Assembly: GCA_964618455.1 (NCBI GenBank)
Contig: CAZUAQ010000023.1
Span: 17,312 to 81,311 of the forward strand
Direction of reading: 5' to 3'
Length of the DNA: 64,000 nucleotides
DNA from: CAZUAQ01 sp964618455
GTDB taxonomy: Bacteria; Planctomycetota; Phycisphaerae; UBA1845; PWPN01
Made by a program: the position numbers and the translations under genes. The notes beneath the pieces are model-generated. The model saw only the letters and a program-made list of their open reading frames with translations. It searched no databases and had not been told where the DNA came from. Shown here one piece after another: positions 7,635 to 16,163 of this stretch; position 1 is the first letter of the stretch, and every line of letters begins with the position of its first letter.

Positions 7635-8702
7635 ATGACCAAGGCATTGATCACTGGCATCACCGGCCAGGACGGCTCGTACCTGGCGGAGTTTCTGCTC
7701 GACAAAGGGTACGAGGTTCACGGCATCATCCGCCGGTCGAGTTCCTTCAATACCGGCCGGCTCGACCCGATCTACGAGGATCCGCACGATGCCGGGGCGC
7801 GGCTGTTCCTGCACTACGGCGACCTGGCCGACTCGAGCATGCTGGCGTCGCTGATTCGCAAGGTGCAGCCGCAGGAGCTGTATCACCTCGGCGCGCAGAG
7901 TCACGTCCGCGTCAGCTTCGACATGCCGGAGTACACCGGTGACATCACCGGGCTCTCGACCGTTCGCCTGCTCGAAGCCATTCGCGATGCCGAGGTGGGC
8001 TGCCGGTTCTACCAGGCGTCGACGAGCGAGCTGTACGGTCTTACGCCTCCGCCACAGAACGAGCAGTCAACTTTTCAACCGCGCAGCCCGTACGCCATCG
8101 CCAAGCTCTACGCGTACTGGTCCACGATCAACTACCGCCAGGCGTACGGCATGTACGCGTGCAACGGGATTCTGTTCAATCACGAGTCGCCCCGCCGCGG
8201 GGAGACGTTCGTCACGCGGAAGATTACGCGGGCGGTGGCGGCGATCGCCGCCGGGAAGCAGAAGGAACTCTACCTCGGCAACCTCGACGCCCGACGCGAC
8301 TGGGGCTACGCGCCGGACTACGTCGAGGCGATGTGGCGGATGCTCCAACAGGAACGGGCCGACGATTACGTCATCGCCACCGGCGAAACGCACTCGGTCC
8401 GCGAGTTCCTGGACGAAGCCTTCGCCCTCGTCAATCTCAACCCCGACGACTACGTGAAGATCGACCCGCGCTACTTCCGCCCCACCGAGGTGGACGTGCT
8501 GCAAGGCGATGCGACCAAAGCCCGCGAACGTCTCGGTTGGCAACCGCGCACAACCTTCAAACAACTGGTCCGCCATATGGTCGAAGCCGACCTGCACGCC
8601 CACGGCTTGACACTCGACGCGGGCCGACCGCCCTGCCGTGTCACGAAGGTCGAATCGATCCTCAAGTCCTACGCCGACCTCGAACCGCCATTGCCGGTGT
8701 AG
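7635..8702 (+). CDS. gmd: GDP-mannose 4,6-dehydratase
   Basis: This 355-residue enzyme converts GDP-D-mannose to GDP-4-keto-6-deoxy-D-mannose, the first committed step to GDP-L-fucose and related 6-deoxy sugars. The sequence is canonical: 'ALITGITGQDGSYLAEFLL' for NADP binding, 'RRSSSFNTGRLDPIY', the catalytic 'QASTSELYG' and 'YAIAKLYAYW', and 'NHESPRRGETFVTRKIT'. The length matches the family. The ATG at 7635 follows GAGG at about 8 bases; a TTG one codon earlier is less likely. It works with the fcl-type gene upstream. In most bacteria gmd precedes fcl; here the order is reversed. Confidence 0.96.
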   Translation: MTKALITGITGQDGSYLAEFLLDKGYEVHGIIRRSSSFNTGRLDPIYEDPHDAGARLFLHYGDLADSSMLASLIRKVQPQELYHLGAQSHVRVSFDMPEYTGDITGLSTVRLLEAIRDAEVGCRFYQASTSELYGLTPPPQNEQSTFQPRSPYAIAKLYAYWSTINYRQAYGMYACNGILFNHESPRRGETFVTRKITRAVAAIAAGKQKELYLGNLDARRDWGYAPDYVEAMWRMLQQERADDYVIATGETHSVREFLDEAFALVNLNPDDYVKIDPRYFRPTEVDVLQGDATKARERLGWQPRTTFKQLVRHMVEADLHAHGLTLDAGRPPCRVTKVESILKSYADLEPPLPV

Positions 8703-8798
8703 ATTACGTGAAGACTTTGCAGCCTCGACCGTTAGACTCCGTGCCCCAAATAAAGTAGCTTTGAGATATTCCCAATCAGGGAAAAAGGGGGACATGTC

Positions 8799-9509
8799 GT
8801 GATGGGGAACTTCTGCTACCTGCGCAAAATGTTCATCTTGGTTTGCGCAGGTCTTGTCGTTGTTACATTCAATTTCAGTTGCGCGCTGATCAATGGAGAC
8901 CTTGGGAAAGGTCTCCAAGTTGCACTTGGAGCCGTCATCGAGCAGGGGGTTACCATTCCCTGGTTTATGGCGATTCAGAGTTCTTGCGCCGCGAAGGAAC
9001 TGTGGCTTGATGATGAGTCATGGGTTCCTGGAGGATCACCCATGCCCGCGCGCCAATGTACCTACGTCGACAGTGTGCCCGATGGCAGGTTCGATGAATC
9101 CCCCTGGCGTCTCATCGCGATTGAAATTCTCGAACCCGTTCGTTTGAACACGAGATTCACATCCTCGATCGCGATTCTGGAAACGGATCAGGGTTTTGCC
9201 GAGTTTCTTGACGAATTCACTCCGAGATCATACGCAACGCTTCTGACTTCCAATGAGCGGGACGACGCGCGTGAGGCCAAGCTCGGTCAGGAAGAACATC
9301 GCTACGATGCCTATTGGGAGCGGAGCGACGCCTCCCCCGTCCGACGCTACAAAACGCGCGTCAAGGGCACATGGCCGACGATCGAAGTCGAGGACCTTAC
9401 GCCCATTCCCATACTTAAACATGTCACGATCGAGGTTTCGGAGCCTCAACTTGTGAGCGATGCTGAATGGCAGGAGTTACTCCGCCGGGCCGAGAACGGC
9501 GCCGACTGA
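8799..9509 (+). CDS. hypothetical exported protein
   Basis: An unrecognised 236-residue protein. A hydrophobic stretch at about residues 10-28 ('MFILVCAGLVVVTFNFSCA') looks like a signal peptide; the Cys at its end could be a weak lipobox, but the preceding residues are not typical. The mature region has no motif I know, with a Trp-rich patch and a charged middle section. The start could be GTG 8799, ATG 8802 or ATG 8829; GGGGGA just upstream fits the first two. The gene converges with the dehydrogenase gene at a 3-base gap and no terminator hairpin is visible between them. Confidence 0.65.
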   Translation: MMGNFCYLRKMFILVCAGLVVVTFNFSCALINGDLGKGLQVALGAVIEQGVTIPWFMAIQSSCAAKELWLDDESWVPGGSPMPARQCTYVDSVPDGRFDESPWRLIAIEILEPVRLNTRFTSSIAILETDQGFAEFLDEFTPRSYATLLTSNERDDAREAKLGQEEHRYDAYWERSDASPVRRYKTRVKGTWPTIEVEDLTPIPILKHVTIEVSEPQLVSDAEWQELLRRAENGAD

Positions 9510-9512
9510 GTG

Positions 9513-10547
9513 TCAAAACTCCTCCAAATAACCTTTGTTCACACAGTTGCGCGGTCGCTCGCCGCGGAGGACGCGCGCGATTTCCTCCGCCGCCTTGGTG
9601 CGCATCTCGACCAGGCCTTCTTCCGAATAGAACGCGCTGTGCGGCGTGATGATCAGGTTGACGGGACGTGAGGACGCGCTCTTCGCGGACGCCTGGCCGC
9701 GCTGCCACAGGCGGATGAGCGGTGTCGTCGCCTCCGCCGGTTCGGTCGGCAGAACGTCGATCCCCGCCCCCGCCAGTCGCCCCTGTTCGAGTGCCTCGGC
9801 CAGGGCATCCACGTCCACGACCGCCCCGCGCGCCGTGTTCACGAGCAGCGCGTCCGGTTTCATCCTCGCCAGCGCCGCACCGTCGATCAGATGCCGCGTC
9901 TCCTCGGTCAGCGGGACGTGCAGCGAGACGACGTCGCTCACCGCCAACAGTTCCTCCAGCGACACCATCGTCACGCCGACCGCCTTGTCGACGCCGGACG
10001 GCACATAAGGATCACACGCCAGCACGCGCATTTTCAACGCCTTGGCGCGCAGCGCCGTGGCCGTCCCGATCCGCCCGAGCCCCACGATGCCCATCGTCAT
10101 CGTGCTCAACCGCCGCACCGGCGCGACCGCCCGGTAATTCCAGGGTGCCAGCTCATCCTTCAGCGCGCGGTCCGCTACGAACAAGCCCCGGTTGCATGCC
10201 AGCATCATCGCGATGGCATGATCCGCCACCTCGTCCACGCCGTAGTCCGGCACGTTGCACACCACGATGCCCTTCGCCCCCGCCGCCGCGAGGTCCACGC
10301 TGTCGAAGCCCACGCCGCACCGCACCAGCACGCGACACCTGTCCAGCCGCGCGATGACCGACGCCGGCACCGCGATCTCGTGAAAGACGATCAGCCCGTC
10401 GGCATCTTCCACCTTCCCGGCCAGTTCGCTCTCCGACGTTGCCTGAAGGCACGACACCTCCGCCACGCCCTGCAGCACGGCCTGCTCGATCGACGCCGGC
10501 GGCGCGAGATAATCCGTGATGACGACTTTCTTCAGCATAAGACCCAC
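9513..10547 (-). CDS. D-isomer-specific 2-hydroxyacid dehydrogenase (CtBP-like)
   Basis: A cytosolic NAD(H)-dependent dehydrogenase of 344 residues. The Rossmann motif 'GIVGLGRIG' is at residues 153-161, and the catalytic set is Arg240 ('NTARGAVVD'), Glu269 ('IDVLPTEP') and His303 ('TPHSAFYSEEG'). 'PHSAFYSEEGLVEMR' is typical of the C-terminal-binding-protein branch rather than of SerA. A polar insertion of about 20 residues (279-297) lies between the catalytic Glu and His. The substrate cannot be inferred; no pathway genes are adjacent. The start is GTG at 10547, with ATG at 10538 as an alternative. Confidence 0.88.
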   Translation of the reverse strand: MGLMLKKVVITDYLAPPASIEQAVLQGVAEVSCLQATSESELAGKVEDADGLIVFHEIAVPASVIARLDRCRVLVRCGVGFDSVDLAAAGAKGIVVCNVPDYGVDEVADHAIAMMLACNRGLFVADRALKDELAPWNYRAVAPVRRLSTMTMGIVGLGRIGTATALRAKALKMRVLACDPYVPSGVDKAVGVTMVSLEELLAVSDVVSLHVPLTEETRHLIDGAALARMKPDALLVNTARGAVVDVDALAEALEQGRLAGAGIDVLPTEPAEATTPLIRLWQRGQASAKSASSRPVNLIITPHSAFYSEEGLVEMRTKAAEEIARVLRGERPRNCVNKGYLEEF

Positions 10548-10550
10548 TTC

Positions 10551-10578
10551 TTCAATCGTGACCGACGCATGCTATAAT
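10551..10578 (+). promoter_or_regulatory. putative promoter with extended -10
   Basis: A consensus TATAAT (10573-10578) is preceded by TGc (10570-10572), an extended -10. TTCAAT (10551-10556) at 16-base spacing is a weak -35. It reads toward the Uma2 gene, with a predicted start near 10585 and a leader of about 33 bases. Confidence 0.55.
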
Positions 10579-10617
10579 AAATGCACGAACAGGTCATATC
10601 GTACTGAAGGACCCTTG

Positions 10618-11211
10618 ATGAGCCTTGACACACTGCAGCATGCTCCCGCCCATGAAGCACGTTACCACGGGCTTCGCATGTCCGTCGAGGAATACCTTGC
10701 CCTCGGGGAAGATCCGGTCCGCTACGAGCTCATGAACGGAGTCGTGTGCATGTCGCCCAGCCCCTCGTTCCTGCATCAGAAGATCTTGACTGAACTCGCC
10801 AAGCAACTGGCCGTTTTCCTGGAACAGGACGAGCAAGTCGGTGGCGAGGTGGCGGTGGAAGTGGACGTGCCTCTTCTCGGCAAACACGTCTACCGTCCGG
10901 ATGTGATCTACCTCTCACAGGAAAAAGCCGCGCGTTGCACGAATCATGTCACGGAGGTGCCGGACATCGTAGTCGAAGTGATTTCCCCCGACTCGCGAAG
11001 CCTCGATACACAAACAAAGAGGCAGGACTACGAGCGCGCCGGCGTGGGCGAGTACTGGTTAATCGATCCGATACGTAAGACATTCGCCTTCTGCCATCTC
11101 CACGGAGGCAAGTTCGTCGATCTGCGCACCGAGGAGTCGGCGTTCCAATCACAAGTGCTTCCCGGATTCACGCTGGACCTGGAGCGTCTCCGTCGAATCT
11201 GGGACCGTTGA
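10618..11211 (+). CDS. Uma2 family (DUF820) PD-(D/E)XK nuclease-like protein
   Basis: This 197-residue protein has the DUF820/Uma2 layout: 'MSVEEYLALGEDPVRYELMNGVV' at the N-terminus, then 'YRPDVIYLS' with Asp95, 'PDIVVEVISPDSRSLD' with Glu120, and Lys134 in 'TKRQDYERAGVGEYWLID'. These residues make a plausible PD-(D/E)XK metal site. The family is hugely expanded in cyanobacteria and planctomycetes; the biological role is unknown and nuclease activity is inferred from fold. The ATG at 10618 has GAAGGA upstream and a promoter at 10551-10578. It appears to be a single-gene unit. Confidence 0.88.
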   Translation: MSLDTLQHAPAHEARYHGLRMSVEEYLALGEDPVRYELMNGVVCMSPSPSFLHQKILTELAKQLAVFLEQDEQVGGEVAVEVDVPLLGKHVYRPDVIYLSQEKAARCTNHVTEVPDIVVEVISPDSRSLDTQTKRQDYERAGVGEYWLIDPIRKTFAFCHLHGGKFVDLRTEESAFQSQVLPGFTLDLERLRRIWDR

Positions 11212-11258
11212 CAACAATCAACACGTTCACCGACTTTCGTGCGTGCGTCGCCATCCCC

Positions 11259-11283
11259 TTCGTCATTCGGTTTCGTCATTCGC
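11259..11283. repeat. short direct repeat TTCGTCATTCG x2
   Basis: Two exact 11-base copies begin at 11259 and 11273, a 14-base period, in the spacer between the convergent Uma2 and HIT genes. A related stretch rich in TTCGTCATT/TCATTCG occurs at about 50171-50200. It is probably remnant intergenic repeat material with no assigned role. Confidence 0.4.
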
Positions 11284-11308
11284 GCTTGCTTTTCGCCTCA
11301 CGCGAGAG

Positions 11309-11731
11309 CTACAGGTGGTTACGAATGAGATCAGACGTGGACGCGTAGCCGGCGTCGCTGAGGATCTTGGCGGGCTGCGGATTCATCTCGAACATGCCGC
11401 CCCAGTTCGGCCCGTGCGTGAACTTCGGCACGAGGTGGATGTGGAGGTGAGGCATGGTGTCGCCAAAGGCGCCGTAGTTGATCTTGTCGGGGCTGAAGGC
11501 GGTGTGCAGCGCCTTGGCGGCGCGGGCCACGTCCGCCATGAAGGTCTCACGCTCGGCCACGGTCAACTGGAAGAGTTCATCCACGTGGCGGTGGGCGGCA
11601 ACGATGCAGCGCCCACGGTAGATCTGGTTGCGAAAGAGGAAAAGCGTCGACGCCTCCAGATCGCAGATCTCGATCATGAGCGACGTGAGCCGCTCGTTTC
11701 GCATGCAGTAGATGCAGTCGCGTTGCAGCAT
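11309..11731 (-). CDS. HIT family (histidine triad) hydrolase
   Basis: A 140-residue histidine-triad protein with the catalytic 'PHLHIHLVP' (His95, His97, His99). Family members hydrolyse nucleotide-phosphate bonds such as AMP-lysine, Ap4A or ADP-sugar-type substrates; the exact substrate is not readable. The N-terminal 'CIYC' and an upstream His could form the structural zinc site common in HIT proteins. The ATG at 11731 is preceded by GGGAG and gives the normal family length; the frame is open further upstream but that extension is low-quality sequence. The gene converges with Uma2 and is divergent from the glycosidase. Confidence 0.9.
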   Translation of the reverse strand: MLQRDCIYCMRNERLTSLMIEICDLEASTLFLFRNQIYRGRCIVAAHRHVDELFQLTVAERETFMADVARAAKALHTAFSPDKINYGAFGDTMPHLHIHLVPKFTHGPNWGGMFEMNPQPAKILSDAGYASTSDLIRNHL

Positions 11732-12073
11732 CGCGGGGAACTCCCTGCTCGACGAGGTCACACCTTCAACCGTGGCGGAACCGGGCGCAATTCCGATCCG
11801 CCGGGACGGATATCTTGGCGGGTCGTGTGCCTGCTGGCAAGCGGGACAGGTTGTCCATCGCCTTGGACCTCCGATATTCCACACGCGGAGACGGAATTGG
11901 GGGTTTTCGGTTCACTTCGCACCGGGGACGCGTTACACTTCATTGAGCAATGCTTCTCGTCGCGGAGAATGCATGACCCAGGGTGATTTGTCGGGTTTCA
12001 GGGGAAGCGTGCCCGACCCTGCCGAATGAGTATCCCCGAAGCCCCGCTTTGGGAGTCGCCGAAGGAGTACCCC

Positions 12074-14260
12074 GTGCACCACATGATTGCCGTTCGATGG
12101 GGGTGGATGACATTGTTGTTCACCCTGGGGGCGTCCGAAGCCCTCGGGCTGTCGATCACCAACGTCACCACCAGCGGGACGCAGGTCGGCCTGTACCAGA
12201 AGTTCGAAGTCACGTTCGGCCTCGACCGGGGCTACGCCAATCCGCACGACCCGTCCCTGGTGGACGCCCGGTTTCGCTTTACCGGGCCCTCGGGCGTCAT
12301 GCGGGAGATCCCGGCGTTCTATCGAGGCACCGCGCCGGGCTGGGCCGCCCGCATCGTGCCCCTGGAACTCGGCCAGCACACCTGCCAGATCGTCGTGGAC
12401 GACCACACCGGCGAGTCGGCAAGTTACCAGGTCGTCTTCCACGCCGTGGCCTCGAACGAGCGCGGCTTCGTGCGGATCGACAATCGCAACCCGACTTACC
12501 TGCGCTTCGACAACGGTGACCCTTACCATCCGCTCGGGATGAATCTCTGCTGGGGAGGCAATCAGACGATCTTCTACACCTGGCTGGACGAGATGCAGGC
12601 GGTCGGGGTGAACTGGACGCGCTACTGGATGGTGCCGTTTGTCAGCCAGGGCATTGAGTGGGGACCGGGTACGGACAACCAGCTCGGCACCTACTCGCAA
12701 TCCCAGAGCCAGATGTTCGACAGCATGTTCGAGGGCGCGCGTCAGCGGGGCATCCAGGTGCAACTGGCGATGGACTCGTACAACGGATGGAACACCACGC
12801 TCTTCGATAACTGGGACGCCAGCCCCTACAACACCGCCAACGGGGGCATGTGCAGCCGTCCGCTGGATTACTTCATCCTCGAATCCGCCAAGGTGCTCGC
12901 GCGGCAACGGATGCGCTACATCGTCGCGCGGTGGGGATACAACCCCGCGATTCTGGCGTGGGAGTTCTTCAACGAGATCGATGCGCTCAACGGCGGCGGG
13001 GCGACCTTCTGGGGCCACGAGCAGGAGATCGCCGCCTGGCACAGCGAGATGGGCCAGTACATCCGCTCCATCGATCCGTTCGAGCATCTGCGGACGACGA
13101 GCTTTGCCGATGATGGATACTTCAGCTCCTATTCGATCTTCTGGTCTCTGCCGGAGATGGACATCGTCGAGGCCCACGAATACAGCATCCTTCTGCCTCA
13201 GGCGCATGTGCAGAAAGTGCGCGAGCGCGAAATCTTCGGCAAGCCGATCGTTGTGGGAGAGGGCAACTACGCGGGCAGCCCCGGCAGTCTTGACAGCAAC
13301 GGCGGGTCGCTCCACACGCAGATCTGGGCGGGAGCGGTAGTCGAGAGCGGCGTGATGTCGTGGTGGTGGGACAACTGGATCTATCCCAATGACCTCTATT
13401 ACCACTTCGCCCCCTTGGCAGCGTACCTGAACGGCGAGGATTGGGCGCCCCTCGGTCTCGAGGCGATTTCCACCACGAAACTGAGCGGCCCGAATGTCGA
13501 AGTCTATGGCTCGAGTGGGCCGAAGCACGCGTTTGCGTTTATCCGCTATACCCCGGGCACGGCGTCGGGGCTGCAATTGCGCCTGAATCAGCTCTCCCCC
13601 GACGAGTACGATGTCGAGTTCTGGGACACGAACGCCGGTACCATCATCCAGGCGCAGCAGGTCACGGCGGGAGCGCAGGGACTCGTACTCAACTTCCCGA
13701 CGTTCACCTGGGACGTGGCGATCAAGGTCAAGGCGGTAGCGCCGCTGCTCGAAGTCGACCCCGAGTTCATTTCGATTCAGAGCGTCGTGACGGGGAACCC
13801 ACCTGACACGAGCTTCACGGTCACGAACAGCGGAGCCGAACTGCTGCAGTACATCATCTCCGACAATGCCTCCTGGCTTGATGTCTTCCCGATTAACGGA
13901 AATTCTTCGGGCGAGTCCGACCCCATCTCGGTGCAGGTCGACACTGAGGGTCTCGATGTCGGCACGCATGTGGCGACGATCACGGTCAACGAGGTCGGAG
14001 GTACGCAATCGGCGGAGATTCAAGTCCAACTGATCCTTTACCCCATCCCCGGCGACTTCGATGGCGATTACGACGTGGATCTCGCCGACTTCGGCCATCA
14101 GCAGGAATGCATGTCGCCCGGCGACTTTCCCGACATCACTCCGGGATGCCTCGGTGCCGATTTCAACGGAGATAACTTCATCAACGGCTTCGACATGGCG
14201 ATCTTCCGGAATTGCATGAACGGGGCCAATATGCCCGTCGACCCGAATTGCGCGTCCTGA
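12074..14260 (+). CDS. secreted GH5-like glycoside hydrolase with DUF5060, BACON-like and dockerin-like domains
   Basis: A modular secreted protein of 728 residues. After a signal peptide (about residues 4-24) comes a DUF5060 beta domain (about 28-105, 'YQKFEVTFGLDRGYANPHDP'). A GH5-like TIM barrel follows at about 145-460; Glu301 in 'WEFFNEID' fits the acid/base and Glu396 in 'VVGEGNY' the nucleophile. A BACON-like domain lies at about 560-655 and a dockerin-like tail with two EF-hand loops at about 657-722 ('DFDGDYDVDLADF', 'DFNGDNFINGFD'). The substrate is probably a beta-mannan or beta-glucan, by analogy with other DUF5060 proteins. AAGGAG six bases before GTG 12074 sets the start; an ATG at 12026 lacks support. 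No scaffoldin gene is visible, so the tail may serve another anchoring role. Confidence 0.85.
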   Translation: MHHMIAVRWGWMTLLFTLGASEALGLSITNVTTSGTQVGLYQKFEVTFGLDRGYANPHDPSLVDARFRFTGPSGVMREIPAFYRGTAPGWAARIVPLELGQHTCQIVVDDHTGESASYQVVFHAVASNERGFVRIDNRNPTYLRFDNGDPYHPLGMNLCWGGNQTIFYTWLDEMQAVGVNWTRYWMVPFVSQGIEWGPGTDNQLGTYSQSQSQMFDSMFEGARQRGIQVQLAMDSYNGWNTTLFDNWDASPYNTANGGMCSRPLDYFILESAKVLARQRMRYIVARWGYNPAILAWEFFNEIDALNGGGATFWGHEQEIAAWHSEMGQYIRSIDPFEHLRTTSFADDGYFSSYSIFWSLPEMDIVEAHEYSILLPQAHVQKVREREIFGKPIVVGEGNYAGSPGSLDSNGGSLHTQIWAGAVVESGVMSWWWDNWIYPNDLYYHFAPLAAYLNGEDWAPLGLEAISTTKLSGPNVEVYGSSGPKHAFAFIRYTPGTASGLQLRLNQLSPDEYDVEFWDTNAGTIIQAQQVTAGAQGLVLNFPTFTWDVAIKVKAVAPLLEVDPEFISIQSVVTGNPPDTSFTVTNSGAELLQYIISDNASWLDVFPINGNSSGESDPISVQVDTEGLDVGTHVATITVNEVGGTQSAEIQVQLILYPIPGDFDGDYDVDLADFGHQQECMSPGDFPDITPGCLGADFNGDNFINGFDMAIFRNCMNGANMPVDPNCAS

Positions 14261-14425
14261 TGGGTTTCAGGCAGGCCTCCTGCACGCGGACGCGATGATT
14301 CCAGAAATTGCTTGCATCATGTCGCTGCTCTCCCCATACTGCGCGTAGCGGGCGTCATTCGCTTCGGGCGGAGGGCAACCTGAATTCATCGATTTTCCCT
14401 CACTGCATCAGGCAAGGAGAGTGCC

Positions 14426-15100
14426 ATGACGCGTTTGATTCTTATTTGTGGAATTCTGTTGGTCCTGACGCTGGGGACGCAGCAACCGGAGACCTTTGAC
14501 GCTGAACAAAGCGAAGCCGTCGTGGTGTACGACAACACGGCAACTCCGCTGGGTAACGCGATCGAGGATGTCCTGCCTCAGACGCGCGTCGGCAATCAGA
14601 TCACGCTCGAGGGCGATGCCCGACTGCTGACAAGCATGGAATTCCTTCTCGGTGGTCAGGATTTGAGAACCGAGGGTGACACTAGGACCGTCAGGTACTT
14701 CGTCCGCCTGACGCTGTACGATCCCGACAAAGCCCATCGTCCGGATTCCCCCGGCCGCCTCATCTGGGTCACGCGTCGCCAACTCGTGACCGTGGACGAG
14801 GGTGAACAGGTCATGGTGACGTTCGATCTGCCCGAGGTGGAAGTTCCGGATGAATTCGTGTGGGCCATCACGTTCAGCGGGTTCGAGCCTTACGTGATCG
14901 CGCCGAGCATCCCCTTCTACGGACCGCCGACGGTGGGTGACACGCTCGAAGACGGCTACTGGTACTACAACGTGCTGGGTCGATTGTGGCTGATCCAGGA
15001 CATCGGCGGCATCTCCCACTACGCCAAAGCCTACGCGGTCACGCCGGATGAAGAGGACGACGAGCCGCGCGAGAAGCCCAGGCTGCGCAGCCGGCGATAG
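14426..15100 (+). CDS. hypothetical secreted protein
   Basis: This 224-residue protein opens with a signal peptide (about residues 1-18, 'LILICGILLVLTLG') followed by a beta-rich domain beginning 'VVVYDNTATPLGNA'. Similar 'VYDN...PLGN' openings occur in planctomycete and verrucomicrobial secreted proteins of unknown function. The C-terminus ends in a charged Glu/Arg tail with no membrane anchor or sorting signal. AAGGAG lies 5-10 bases before the ATG. It follows the glycosidase by 165 bases and may be exported with it, but no functional link is visible. Confidence 0.72.
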   Translation: MTRLILICGILLVLTLGTQQPETFDAEQSEAVVVYDNTATPLGNAIEDVLPQTRVGNQITLEGDARLLTSMEFLLGGQDLRTEGDTRTVRYFVRLTLYDPDKAHRPDSPGRLIWVTRRQLVTVDEGEQVMVTFDLPEVEVPDEFVWAITFSGFEPYVIAPSIPFYGPPTVGDTLEDGYWYYNVLGRLWLIQDIGGISHYAKAYAVTPDEEDDEPREKPRLRSRR

Positions 15101-15205
15101 GTCGCGGCTCGCGCGGGTCAACTCGCACTCAGACAACGCTCACCGCGATCCATCAGCCCTGCGTCTTTCGACGTCTATACGGGCTGCGTTCCGGAGCGAC
15201 GGACA

Positions 15206-15985
15206 TCAGTCTCGCCGATAGATCGCCAGGATATTGTGCTCCAGATACCGCAAGCCGAGCGCGCGAAACACACGCCAAACACTCATCTCGGCATAGCAGG
15301 TCCATCGATAGCGCTGCCATGTGGAACAACTGTCCAGATAGGCGAAAACGACCTCACTGAAACCGCCTTCGCGAAACAACGATCGCAATCTCGCACGCGA
15401 GTTCATACGATAGTAAGTGGGAAAGACGTCCTTCTCCCTCGTGTCCCATAACAGTTTCGTCAAGTGATAGTGCCAGCGATTGGGGATGATCATGGCCGCC
15501 AGAGAGAGGGGTGACCATATGCTGGGCGTGTAGATAACGACGTGCCCACCCGGCTTGATCAAGCCGCTCAGCGATGCAACGGAGCGTTCGGGATGCTGAA
15601 AATGCTCCGCCACCATGCGAAGCGTCGCAAGATCGAAAGTCTCATCACTTGTGAAATCCTCGATCGTGGACTGGCGGCGGTCGTGAGCGAGAGAGTTGTC
15701 CCCCACGTTGTCGCTCGGATCCACCGCCAGTAAGAAGGCACACCGTCCGGCGAGTTCCCTGGCCAGTTCAGGGTTGTTGGGAAACACATGGCGACCGCCC
15801 CCTACATCAACCCACCTGCAACCCGGTGTCACGAGACGGTCCACGACGGCCTCGTACCATCGATCCGTGGAGAAGTAACCAAAGCGATGCGCCATTTTCA
15901 CCCGCCAGCCATGACGCATCGGATCGCCATAGTGACAGCGGAACAGTTCGTCGAGATCCGTTTCTGCGGGCCAGATATCATTCAT
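15206..15985 (-). CDS. class I SAM-dependent methyltransferase
   Basis: A 259-residue protein with a seven-strand methyltransferase core. Motif I is 'RWVDVGGGRHVFPNN', an acidic strand end is 'LLAVDPSDNVG', then 'FDLATLRMVAEHFQHPERSVASLSGLIKPGGHVVIYTPS', the standard post-I to motif IV arrangement of Methyltransf_11-type enzymes. The C-terminal half has aromatic-rich helices ('WSPLSLAAMIIPNRWHYHLTKLLW') seen in methyltransferases of cell-surface glycan or lipid clusters. The substrate is unknown. ATG 15985 is preferred over an in-frame TTG at 16012. The gene is divergent from pheS. Confidence 0.82.
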   Translation of the reverse strand: MNDIWPAETDLDELFRCHYGDPMRHGWRVKMAHRFGYFSTDRWYEAVVDRLVTPGCRWVDVGGGRHVFPNNPELARELAGRCAFLLAVDPSDNVGDNSLAHDRRQSTIEDFTSDETFDLATLRMVAEHFQHPERSVASLSGLIKPGGHVVIYTPSIWSPLSLAAMIIPNRWHYHLTKLLWDTREKDVFPTYYRMNSRARLRSLFREGGFSEVVFAYLDSCSTWQRYRWTCYAEMSVWRVFRALGLRYLEHNILAIYRRD

Positions 15986-16163
15986 GGCTGAAGTCGTCTC
16001 GGCTTGAGTCAACCGCTTCTGTGTTCGACCTTACCCCTGGTGTGACACACACGCAATCCGCGTTCCTTGAACTCCCGCTGGCATGGCCCTATCTTGAACC
16101 GTCCGCGCCCCGAGGTTGTTGGATAGCTATGGGCGTGGGATGTCGATCGCGCGAGGTTGGATG

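Noticed and set aside
11933..14098. A 721-codon open frame on the minus strand
   Set aside because: It lies antisense to the glycosidase gene, has Arg/His/Asp-rich composition typical of reversed GC-rich codons, no domain, and no ribosome site.
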